A DNA stretch of 29,812 nucleotides from Paramacrobiotus richtersi (taxonomy: Eukaryota > Tardigrada > Eutardigrada > Parachela > Macrobiotidae), in NCBI GenBank assembly GCA_034698045.1, contig JAQGAU010000368.1, positions 1 to 29,812 of the forward strand. The letters run 5' to 3'. The position numbers were made by a program, and so were the translations under genes. The notes under the pieces were generated by a model that made no database searches, had not been told where the DNA came from, and saw only the letters and a program-made list of their open reading frames with translations. Of the stretch, positions 1 through 10,661 are shown piece by piece. Numbering within the stretch: position 1 is the first letter of the stretch; every line of letters begins with the position of its first letter.

Positions 1-36
1 GTGTTCAGTGCTTTTGTCAAGTGGTCCGCATCAACA

Positions 37-2326
37 ATGAAGATCCCGATTTGTTCCGTTGTCCTCCTGACCGTCAATTGGGTGGTAGCGCACAATCTGG
101 TAAACGAACACATTTCTTTGTGGTTCTTGTTTATACAGTGTCTTTTAGTAGTAATAATAATGTAATTTAATAATCCTATAACACGGTGAAAATTTATTCT
201 GTGCAGAAAAAGGTTTTATTGCTCGATAATTTTTAATGCGTGACTTTGCTGACTTCCGCTTAATTCAAGCGAAAAATTTCTGAAAAGGTCCATAGCATAA
301 CAAAAACATTGGCGCTTCTTCTGGCATAAGTAACAAGTTCGGAAAAGAATTTCCATATATATTTCTGGTCATAAAACTCCGGTGCAGCTTTGTATATCAA
401 TTAATATAGATCAAGATTGCATACGTAAACTCCTAGCAAGCATGCCTCGTAAGTATTATCACCAAATGTCGTAGTGTAGTGGCTTTGATAAAGAAGGTAC
501 TGCGCGTAACGCAAAGCAGGATCATCTTCGGTTTGATTTGGTTGCTAGATTCACAACTGCTTTTTATCGCTCTAACAGTTCCTCAAAGTATTTTCCAGAT
601 GTTAAACTGTTATTCTGGTATAGCAGTGTGTCAGTTTTACTTTACATACTTTGTTTATGTGACCGAAAATAGAAGAGCTCTTTTTGTTAAAATAGCGAAA
701 TTAGTAAAAACAATATAGCAGTCAGTGAATCAGATATTTACTAATCAAAATAACACAAAAATATATAGAAAAATAAAAAAATGTAAATAAATATAGTAAA
801 TAAAACGAATGAATCAAATACACATATCCTGTAATACGAAGCATTCTAAATACTTTTCAGGAAAAACGGCAAGCTATCAACCCGCAAAACCCCGGCGTAT
901 GGCAAGCGCTGGATCAGCTCCGCGGCGGTTCCGCCCCTTCGGCGGCCGACATCCAACGGCTCATGGCCAATGCCCAGCCGGGTCGGGACTACCCCATGCT
1001 GGCCTACATCCCGCAGACGACATTCACCTGCTCCAACGTCCGCCAGCCGGGCTTCTATGCCGATCCCGAGGTGCTTGACTTGTTTATTTGATTCGATCGG
1101 GGATTTGTTGTCCGCGGCTTATATAGACGGAAGACAACCGATCACTAACTGTCGGACAGTGTACGCCGCACGTCACTCATCGGGGCTTGTGTTTTTGCAG
1201 ACGAGATGTCAAGTCTTCCGGCGATGTGAGGCGAATAACTACATGTTTTCGTATATTTGTCCCAATACGACCATCTTCAATCAAATTACCCTGGTCTGTG
1301 ATTATTGGTATAATGTCAACTGCCCCAAGTAAGTACAACAAGACGTTAATCTTATTTTTTTTAGATGTACCATTACTTAGAATAGTATTTTGCTAGTGTT
1401 ATATCTTGTTAACTTATTCGTACATATACCGAAGGCAGTATAAGCTTTGTTTCATAGAGTGTTCCCCAGTTTTCATTTCATATTAAACCAATTTTAAACA
1501 ATTTACGCTTAAACAAATTTTAAGTTTGAGGTAATTAATAGAATATAAGATATGTGTGGTCGTGCTGATTTATATTCGTCATTTGAAGTATCAGCTAATA
1601 AATGTATATGTACCTTTATTTTTAGCTCCCAGTCATTCATCGATTACTCCAACCCAAGAATCTACATCCAAAACGGTACATCCACCTTCCCAAAAAATTG
1701 TTATTAATTTTCGGTCTGTCACTTTAAACCATATAGCACGCTTCCTGGACGATGGAAATTACGGCGGATCCGGTGCCGGCCAAGTCGGTCCCGGGGGTCC
1801 CATCATCACCAGTGGCGGAGGTTCCGGCTCTGGCCTATCAGGCGCTGCCTACACCGGCGGTCAACTGTCCGGCAGCGGCGGTGGCTCCATCTACAACCAG
1901 CCCGGACCCTCCGGAAACAGCGGTGGCTCCCTGTACCAAACCGGCCTCGGCGGGAGCGGCGGCGCATACACCGGCTCATTCTCCGGCTCCCTGACCCAAC
2001 CCCCGTCCCAGACCAACCTCCCGTACGGCACCATGCCCCTCCAGCAGACCACCTACCCCTCGGCCATCCAGTACACCCAGTATAACAGTGGGGGTGCGGC
2101 ACCCCCACCCATCTCCGGGTACAACTCCCAGCCGAGTCCGGTGTACCAGAATAACGCTCAGCCATCGTACCGGAGTCTGTCCAATCGACTGCTGAAACTG
2201 CAGGCGGACTCGTCGGATCGGGTACAGGATGTGGTTGCCGTGCATTCACTGACCCCGGCGTCGTCCCCGTCTACCCAGACACCGGCGGCGCCGACGATTA
2301 CCGTCACCACTACGGAGAAGAAGTGA
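37..2326 (+). CDS. Secreted single-domain chitin-binding (CBM14/peritrophin-A) protein with Gly/Ser-rich tail
   Basis: Five exons join in frame: 37-99, 861-1070, 1201-1328, 1626-1675 and 1737-2326 (1041 nt, 346 aa). Every junction is GT-AG. Residues 1-19 or so are a signal peptide (ATG at 37, hydrophobic core). One type-2 chitin-binding domain has six cysteines at 78, 94, 100, 111, 124 and 132 (spacing 15-5-10-12-7) and the motifs FYADPETRCQVF and CDYWYNVNC. These are typical of arthropod cuticular proteins analogous to peritrophins with one domain (CPAP1). A short YSNPRIY-like segment follows, as in that family. The last exon is rich in Gly, Ser, Pro and Tyr, suggesting an extended extracellular-matrix tail. 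Likely role: binding chitin in cuticle, feeding apparatus or gut lining. The intron after NCP-K (phase 2) is shared with the paralogue at 19495. The family call is strong; the exact tissue is unknown. Only 36 nt upstream are visible, so the promoter lies outside. Confidence 0.85.
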
Positions 2327-2433
2327 TAGTGTGTATGCAGTATTTGTTAGGCTTATTTATGCAGAATTTTAGATGATCAAGGGATGTTGATTCACTTACG
2401 GAGGAATGAGTTACGTTGTTATGAAGGAGCGCG

Positions 2434-2439
2434 AATAAA
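2434..2439 (+). promoter_or_regulatory. Polyadenylation signal AATAAA of the first chitin-binding gene
   Basis: A canonical AATAAA hexamer lies 108 nt after the TGA stop of the gene ending at 2326, in an AT-rich 3' region. It is the first good candidate downstream. No transcript evidence is available. Confidence 0.5.
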
Positions 2440-3521
2440 TTAAAAACCTACATCTTTACTATGCTTTACTTACCATGTAAAGAAAAACCAAATCTCAGGA
2501 AAAAACAACCAGCCAATCTGTATAGGGAAGTTTATAATTGTCAGCGGCAAAGGAGAAAGATTTGAGAAAGTATAATAAAGAAGAACAACAATTTTTGTTC
2601 CAGAATGAAGTTAGACTTTCGACGATCCACAAACATACTTACATCTAACTTACTTGTTAGTCCACCGGAACGAATAATTACAAATAATCCACAATTTTGC
2701 CGAGCAGATGTCTGTTTTGAACGCACACATGCACCGGATATAAAAGCTCGGAACGAGTCCACTTTTGTTCTTCTAAAGTAAAATTTTCTCCCGTAGAACG
2801 ATAACAAATGCAAGGAGTTCGAACTATCCACACAACATATGTATTCAACAATGTGTATTGAACATTCTCGGAAATTATCGGATTTTATTATCACCGCTAA
2901 CGTTCGTTATTCGACTACACTACTACTGCATACAAGACATGTCATAATAATTAATGTAGATATAGTACATAGTGTGTTGGTGCATGCACGATCTGATTGT
3001 ACGTGATTTAACAAGCTGGCCGTAGTGTTCTATGCAAAACGTATACTTCTATGCATGTATCTCAACTTTTGCATTGTCCCAGCTCTTGTTTTTTATGATA
3101 CTTCCATATACAGTAAGACCGAAATGTTATCGATGCCCAGCAGAATGTTTGACAGTGGCTTTTATTTTCTTTAATACTTGAACATGAAACACCGCATTTC
3201 AAAGTTGGAAACTACTGACTTGTGAAAGATACGAAACCTGTACATACGCGTACCTACGACTGAACTGTGAACACTTGCTAAAACATCAAGATATGCACAC
3301 ACAAAATGAGCGTCAAAGTTCAAAGTACAACGCATATGAACATAACATATAGCGTATCGACAACAAGAAGCATCCAGTCCAAAACATCAGTGCAAGGAGC
3401 AAGAAATAACCATTCCAAATTCCAGCTCTTCATGACCAACGGTTCACTACCTACAATCGACGACAGAAGAATACCGGCGCAAGGGTTGAACAAGACGGTC
3501 GACATCAAACATCTCGGACGG
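2440..3521. other. Intergenic space between two convergent genes, no gene recognised
   Basis: AT-rich sequence lies between the 3' ends of the chitin-binding gene (+) and the zinc-finger gene (-). A 117-codon open frame on the minus strand (2541-2894) has no recognisable domain and is probably chance. TTTATT at 3161-3166 would read AATAAA on the minus strand and could end the zinc-finger transcript, about 355 nt past its stop. Confidence 0.4.
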
Positions 3522-5144
3522 TCAGTGATGGGCCATTTTCTTATGGCGGCTCTTGTTAGCCGCATCCGCAAACCGTTTCCCACACCCGGGAAATGAGCAT
3601 ACAAACAGTGCCGGTTCAGGGCACGCGTGGCTGTCCAGCTCAAGCTGGCCATCATACCCAACCGCGCACACCTTACAAGTGTATGCATGCACTGTGGATG
3701 GGGTGCGTTTGCGCTTCCCGGGGTTGTCAGTCGAGGTTGATGGGACGCTGCTAGATGGGCTGGACGATGAACTCGCGAAAGAAGGCATTTCCCAGCTAAA
3801 GACTGGCAACGCGGGTGGCATGGCGTCCACCAATACTGGTGCCGAAAGACTAGACAAATATACCGTAGTGCATCGAAACCAAGGGTACAGCAAAACTTGT
3901 ATACTACGTACACCCACGGTACAGACGAAAGCGTATTCCAATATTCAGGTGTATTTGCTACGCAGGGTGTATTGTCAGCCCGCTCGAGCTACCTATAGTG
4001 GATATACGGTTCACTTTCAGCCTGTTCCCAGACGGCGGTATATCTCAAAGCGCGCGGTAAAAACAATCAAAGCCCGCGCCGACAGCGCATTGAATCTGGT
4101 TGAACACGACAGTGCCCGACAGGATCGAGCAGGCTGACTGGGTGGAAAAACGTACCCTTGGTTTCGATGCACTACAGTACAGACATTACAAACTATGGAA
4201 CGCCAGCAAGTAATTTTACTTACGCGTACGAATGTTCAGAGACGGGCGCGGCCAGAAATACATTACTTCGTCCCGTACGTATACCAGCTGGAATACCGTC
4301 GTTTACTCCCGAGACTACCTCCTCAGCTGCCGGTGGATTCTGGAATCCGGAATTCGCAACCTCTTCGGCTGGGTTGGCGATGCTACCAACCTAAAGTATA
4401 CACAAACTGCACAAATGGAGTTTAAGAATCGAACTGATATCTTACCGGTTCCTGCTTGTTTCGGTTGAAATACTGCTCCAGACCCGAGTGGAAACTCTCC
4501 AGTTCCTGTAATTTGCTCAGCTTGGTGTTTTTCTCACCAAGCTGTTGTTCCAATTCCTCAATGCGCTTGGTGTGACGTGTCTGATCGTCATTCTTCACGC
4601 CCACCTCGGCACGCAGACGGCGCACTTCCTCCTGGAGCGCGTTGATTATTTCTACGAGTGCAACAGAAACATGCGTCGGAGAGTGTACAAGACGAAAACA
4701 GGATGAATATGACATTACTCACCACGCCCTTGGTCAGATACAATCCCTTTGCATTGCTCTAGCCAAGCCCGGCTGGCTGGGGAATCCAGCAGTTCTATAA
4801 GAATCGTACTGACCTTAACGTAATAACTTTCATAGTCGACAGTATGTGATACAACGAATGGACTAGAACAACCTGTACAAGCATAAACATGCAAAAGTTA
4901 TTCACTTCGCATACACAATGCGCTGGCGCACAAACAACTACCTATTTTAGAACGTTAGGCATTCAGTAGGCACATTTGACGCTGGTACATGTACGGCACG
5001 GGAAGTTATATAAGTGGGATCTACCAATCTTTGGCTAACGGTTCATAAGCAGCGAGGGTTCATACCTGCACTATTCGGCTTCGGTGTGCGAAATTTAATG
5101 GCCCTGCCGTTACGATTTCCAGTCGAAATCTTTCGGTTGTCCAT
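3522..5144 (-). CDS. Coiled-coil protein with C-terminal C2H2-type zinc fingers
   Basis: Five minus-strand exons join in phase: 5144-5066, 4776-4723, 4651-4446, 4390-4224 and 3849-3522 (834 nt, 277 aa). The start at 5144 has a good context (AAACG-ATG-G); an in-frame ATG lies upstream but has a poor one. Order: basic Ser/Asn-rich N-terminus (1-26), Trp/Cys linker, heptad-rich coiled coil about 45-105 (with RIEELEQQLGEKNTKL), a low-complexity acidic segment (114-168), a Ser-rich stretch, and a basic nuclear-localisation-like GKRKR at 213-217. Finger 1 (227-245) is an atypical C-x2-C-x12-H-x-C. Finger 2 (253-276) is a classical C-x4-C-x12-H-x4-H ending at the C-terminus. It is likely a nuclear, dimerising DNA- or protein-binding factor. 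I do not recognise an orthologue. The last acceptor could instead be about 52 nt further in (TTTAG at about 3797), also in phase, shortening the Ser-rich linker. Confidence 0.72.
3861..4179. mobile_element. MITE-like element with 28-bp terminal inverted repeats in a zinc-finger gene intron
   Basis: Positions 3861-3888 and 4152-4179 are inverted repeats of one another with a single mismatch (core GCATCGAAACCAAGGGTAC). The enclosed 319 bp carry no transposase. The outermost TA on each side could be a TA target-site duplication, as made by Tc1/mariner-type elements. The element sits wholly within the intron between zinc-finger exons 4 and 5, with its edge about 11 nt from the exon-5 acceptor. 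No second copy was seen in the window, so the MITE label rests on structure alone. Confidence 0.6.
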
Positions 5145-5449
5145 CGTTTTCTGATAAGGGAAGGAGACAGTGAACTTTGGAGGAAATATTCGCAGATTGA
5201 ACATCAAAAACGAGCAGACTTGCCCTGATCGATACACTCAATGAACTAATATATCGAAAATTTGAAATACCTAATTATTAGTGCTTCCAGTTATTCAATG
5301 ACCTAATCTATATCGAAAATTTCACATTAATTCTTAGCACTTTCAGTTTATACGCAAACACGGTAAATCACACAATACATATGGACTTCGTCAGCAGCTC
5401 CAGTCCAAAAATACGGAGTCAGTTATATGCACGACAACCAACTCCAGGG

Positions 5450-7505
5450 GCCAGTTGTTCTGCAAATAATCCTGGTTCCCACGGCAAACGATTAGTCATA
5501 CTCCATGATGGTAGCATACCGCTGGACAAACGTATGTGCGCTCCATGCTGTCTACTGACCAGTAAACAGGCGTTCAACTGTACTATACATTGGCGGGCTG
5601 AGTTTTCTTACAATATAGACTTTATTGGTTCACCCAGTTGTCGTACTAATATCTAGAAAAACAATCCAGTCTAATCCAATATGGTGAAACTATCTTACAA
5701 CGTTCTTACGTTATTATCCGGATTATTACGGAGGCGCCTGTATGTACAGCCAATTACACCAACGGCCAACAGACTGTGGTAAAGGCCACTCATTAGCGCC
5801 ATTTCTGTGCGATTCGGAAGATGATTACATGTCTCTTGTATTGCCGAAGCAGTTAAACAGATCTGCTGGACATACGATTCGATCAACTAAGCCACTTGTT
5901 GTCTGAACGATAATGGCGTACAAAGGTCACCGCTTGTCTGAATTACAGAAGCAACAACAAGTGTAAAATGTGGAGGGGGGTTGGTCTTACCACGTAACTA
6001 CTCGCAATATTCTCGAACCTGAAAACAGACAGCGAAGCGATAGTTTTGTCGAATGCGGAATAGGTGCTGCGTAAAAAACATTCAAACAATCGCAGGCCAT
6101 ATACGGTACTTAGAACGCCAATTCTGGTATGCAACAGTATCAGTTCGTTTGCTGAAAAGTTTTCCGAATGATTCGCATTCCATCAGACTTTGATTCAGTA
6201 CCACCACAAATGAATACACATCACTTTCCTGTGTTGGCAGTTAGCCATTAGGGTCTGCCGGTGCCATCCATGCATGGTGTGTGGAAAAACGATGCTTTCG
6301 TGGGATATTTGAGACCTTTGTCCACGAGTGAATTGCGTTACTTTTCATGACCCTATTCGGTCAGTTTCTGGAGCAAGCTAGCATTGATAACATATTGGAT
6401 TTCCATGACAGATGACTACAGAATAATGAACAAAGGTTGAACCCTGGAAATACAGACACTGGTCGAGAACCCCTGACACTCACAAGTCAGAAACATGATA
6501 ATATGAAGGCTATCGGATACAGATGCGGCATACCTGACTAGATCCCTTCAAAAAACCAAACTTACCTGTTAAGCACAAGATCGATGTGGATGTCCTCTAC
6601 GGGCTCTATCAAATCTGTATATAGATCCTTTTGGACACCATCCATCGTACGGACGGTGAAACTTCATGGCAAATCCCGGTTCGAATAATACAATAACACT
6701 TGGGTGATGCAGCCTGTGCACCTTTGTAGATGCGAATAGACGTTTTGGATAGTGTTAACTGATATTCTGGCTATTGTAAATCATAACGAAGGCTACTGCA
6801 ATGTTTACAGGTGCGTGGGTGTTGTGGTTTGACCGATACTTATGACGATACGGAGAAACTTCCCTTAAGCACTAAATTAGAGCTTTGGTTACGACCAGTT
6901 TCCATCCTATTGACCGCTCGAATATAGACGCCCATCTTTCACAATCACTCGCTGAATCAACCAAGTTGTTCCTATTAAATCATTCAAATTTTGTTTTCGA
7001 AACGTCGCAGACTGATTCCGGATTATCCACAATCCACCGGGTCCGATCTTCGTCTGCAATCTTCACGTGTGATACCTTTGGGCACGAATACCTGTTTACA
7101 TGTAATACCCAATATTCACAACTAAAAATCGGAAAGGATTGTTGGAAACATTCTCCTCACATAAGATGTACCACAATGTCATAGTGTGTGCAAGTCACCA
7201 TAACATAGTGTTCATTCACCATAATTATGCAATCAATCGTCGAAGCAATAACAAGGACAAATTATAGCAAGCACTCCTGCTGCAACAGCAGGCGTAAGGG
7301 CAATGCTGCTGCCCTGAATGCGCTCCAGAAGCAACAAAAGCAGCAGTGACAATGTAACTGGTGCTTTGAAGGCATCTTTCTGCGCCAACCAGCAAACCGG
7401 ACGGTCACGGTCACGAGGTTGATTTCCCGACGGTCAGACTAGAACCGATGTTCTTCCTGGTGTCTGGTTAAACTCATCGCGTTGAACATTGTACCAGTAC
7501 ACATC
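5450..7505 (-). pseudogene. Decayed receptor guanylyl cyclase
   Basis: Blocks along the minus strand match, in order, the intact receptor guanylyl cyclase at 10662-15977. They are the end of the ectodomain with DRPVC followed by a Leu-rich membrane segment (7505 to about 7245), a juxtamembrane piece with RTRWIV (about 7070-6880), a kinase-homology piece with WCPKGSI (6640-6566), SDVYSF (6225-6204), cyclase start with FDKTIASLSVFRFENIASSY (about 6120-5991), and a later cyclase exon (5937-5710). Donors and acceptors persist at equivalent places (donor after 5991, acceptor before 5937, donor after 5710, donor after 6566), so it arose by DNA-level duplication, not retrotransposition. It is broken. 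A stop follows WMAPADPNG upstream of SDVYSF, a stop and frame shift interrupt 5937-5880, the WCPKGSI block needs a shift, and the HSGP motif is lost. Weaker ectodomain-like traces may reach about 8260. Confidence 0.78.
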
Positions 7506-8259
7506 CTGCAAAACCGATACAATCAGATCATAAACTGGGATATCGGATATCAGTGGTGGTCAAGTTTTACAGTAAAAGCGTTGATTGTGGTGTTTTGTTG
7601 TATAGTAACGTCAAGACCACGCCATCCGGTTTGACCGAAATGCAGCTAACATTTTCAAAGGTCAGCAGGGTTACTCTATGGGACACTCTTTGAATTATGC
7701 TACTGCTTTAAACTTTTCGTCTTCGCATGGTGTTGCAGAGTCGGAAAGACTGTCTTCTGTCTGTATCTCGTGCAAAACCAGTAATCGAATGACAAGCAAT
7801 GTTCGTTCATGTCTATAACTACGTACAGCGATTTGGTCATGGCACCGCGTAACAGAGACGAACAAAATATAAAAAACTGATAAAAAAGGTTCCTCATTAC
7901 GTATCCGGCAAATTACCGTTTCCATAGCGAAAAAGTTTAAGTTTTTCGATGAAATCAAAACCGCAGTCTTCCCACAACGACGCAAAAATAATTCTGGCTT
8001 AATCTAGCCATGTCGGTGTTATTGCACATAGCAATTAACGTGATTAATGTCAGCGTAACCTTGATAGAAAGTAGGACTTCTATCATGTCGTAACCTATTT
8101 GATCAAATTTTTCGCTGCTAGCGGCTGCGTTAGAATGGCACTTTCCTGTACTTGTGCCTTCATTATTCATAAGTGCGCGTATTACCAGCAGTGTTCGTGT
8201 GGGTGGATGACGCTAATGAGGTTCTACTTTACTCCGTGTTTTTGGTGTTTTGCTTTGGA

Positions 8260-10661
8260 CAAATCAATGGGATATGTAATCCCGGCTGCCTGAATCACAC
8301 CGAGAGTAATAGTGGCCGACAGCTTATACCGATCCAGCTGACGTGTTGTTTTCAAATGAGAAGTACATTTTTTTTGCGTTACTTAGGGTTGATTGACACG
8401 GGAATTGGCCCACGTCTTTTATGCCGATGTTTACAACGATGCATTACAACGGCAGGATATTGTATACTTGAATAACATTGTCGTGCTGTAACGTGAAATA
8501 TGGAGTGCACTCGACCACATTATTCAATAATAAGTCATGCCTGGCTGTGTAATAAAGTTACCGTGATTAACTTTCATTTGAATTTTTGTGCATTTATAAA
8601 CATTTAGGTTTTCCTTACGTTTAGTTTTGCATAGAAGCATTCACGTAAATACCAGTTACATCTCTATATACACGTAATTCATGTCTCATGCGGGTAATTA
8701 CTATGGACATCCAAACACATGTTGGCATATCGAAAGGGAAACTGCAGGAATATACTTCGAGAACATCACACAACACTTAAGCTTATCGATTGTTTCATTG
8801 CTTCTTCAGTAGATGTTAAATACCAGAAGTCACAATTTAAAGCAGATACAGTGGTCGTAAGCGCTCTTATGCAATATGTGTGGTATTTGCACGTTCAGCC
8901 CATAGGTTAGTTGGTCGCGGGATTGCTGTGAAGACCGTGGCAAATTTATAATGACTGACTTCTGTTGTTTAACGCAAGATAAATTACTTACTACATAAAC
9001 AGCACATTGAACATAAGAATACAGATAAAGGAGTACAACTACGTAATATATATTTTAACTGTAGAGAACAGCGCAATTAATGCGCCAAAAAACATTTTTT
9101 TAAGATGATTGTTCTTTAGTCTCATGCAACATGTTTCGGAGGAGATGTTTCGTGTGCGCACTTCGCAGTCTGCCTCGAGAAAACATGATGCCATATTGGT
9201 TATATTCTACGAATTTCGTGCAGGAAGCAGTTACAACTGAAAGGTCATTCGTAGGTAACATACAGCGAGATTGCCGACTAGCGTCGATTATCACATATCG
9301 AACGTATCCGCTAAGCTTTCCGCTGCAGTGAAGAACTTGCAGTTGCCGATAATAAGGTTTCACGGAGATAATCTATCTGGCCATGTTGGTGATCGTTAGA
9401 GGCCATCCGGCTTCTAAGTCCACTTGTATTCAAGCACTAAACGGACCATTAAACATTGGGCGCAATCGAGTGACGAACCAGGGATCGTCGATACTATACG
9501 ACAGAGTAGCGCGTATAAAGCAACGTTATTACAGACTGCAAGGCAAGGCAGACCGAATTCGGTGCGCTTGATAAAATTGAAGATCAGTCTGGACTTTATA
9601 TGCAAACTTCATAAGCAGTACTTGTGAAGCAAACTGTAAGTCGAAATTACAATTTCAAGACGCTAGAAACACTACTGAAAGAAAAGTCATTATATGTATA
9701 TCATAATGTTGGCCTATCGATATCCTGGCTATATTACTGCTTTTTCAGCCATACTATAAAATAAATGCTAACCTTTTCTCATGCATATCCATTCAACTAT
9801 TCTGCGTGTTATTCATATCCATGTCGTTAGCAATATTCAGGTCGATAGAGCGCGGGATGACGATCTTTTGTTCCCCATGTTCGATGTTTTTTCTTAATCC
9901 AGAACCGTGACTGATTACACCCTGCTAGGTGTAAGAATGGGAACCAGTTTTTGCCGGCCTTAATGACGTGATGTTTTCACAAGCTGGGACACTTTTTGCG
10001 CGCTGTACCCGACAGGAATTCCCACGCCATTTGTACGCCTCGTTATAGCTGCATCTAGGTACAACCGTGTACCGTTTCAAATGCCGAATCCCTGGCTGGC
10101 ATTGTACAGTTATGCATCGAAAGATTCCCCACACCACACGCGTCCTATCGATTTTGGAAATGTTTACTAATGTAATAGTTAACAGTTCAACCATGATGCA
10201 ATACAGCAAACGTTTAGTTTACAAATCTTACGCTCTATGCCTGCCGGCATCCCCGGGCAATCAGATGGCCAATTTGAACTTAACTTTGATTAGATGCTAA
10301 TTGACGGTACATATATTCGGCAACAGTTAGCGTTCTGATATTGACCCTATTTATATTGTTACGTGTCGCTGTGTGATCACAATTTACTTGAAAGGTTATT
10401 TTGCCGTCTGTTTGCTTATGGCAACAAGTTCCCTTGAGGACAGTCCCTATATCTGCTTTCAGCTTTTTTCTGTGACCTTTAAGAATTTGCCGAAAGGTGT
10501 TTTCGGACTCGCGATTGGGGCGAAAATACAAGTAATCTTTAATGGTTACAGCTTTAATCTCATCCTGAATAAAAGCGCGGATTCCACAAGGGAGCATTAC
10601 GTACACTTCGTTATAGATCTTACAACGGGTTATTACGGTGCATGTGGACAGCTTTTCAAGC
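8260..10661. other. Spacer between divergent cyclase pseudogene and intact cyclase gene; no gene recognised
   Basis: About 2.4 kb of AT-rich sequence. Several frames of 60-127 codons occur on both strands (the longest at 10280-10663 minus, overlapped by a plus frame at 10373-10669). None has a recognisable domain, signal peptide with sensible context, or matching exon partners. The right part presumably holds the promoter of the guanylyl cyclase gene starting at 10662; I could not identify a convincing TATA box there. Confidence 0.4.

Noticed and set aside
479-718. 79-codon hydrophobic open frame in intron 1 of the first gene
   Set aside because: It lies inside an intron with clear donor and acceptor, is AT-rich, starts in poor context and has no family similarity.
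1806-2249. Long minus-strand frames rich in Arg, Trp and Cys opposite the Gly-rich tail
   Set aside because: Antisense shadows of the GC-rich last exon of the chitin-binding gene.
2541-2894. 117-codon open frame on the minus strand between the first two genes
   Set aside because: No family features, no matching splice partners, and it sits in the 3' flanks of two convergent genes. Most likely chance.
5381-5656. 91-codon plus-strand open frame
   Set aside because: No domain or signal; it lies over the 3' part of the minus-strand cyclase pseudogene.
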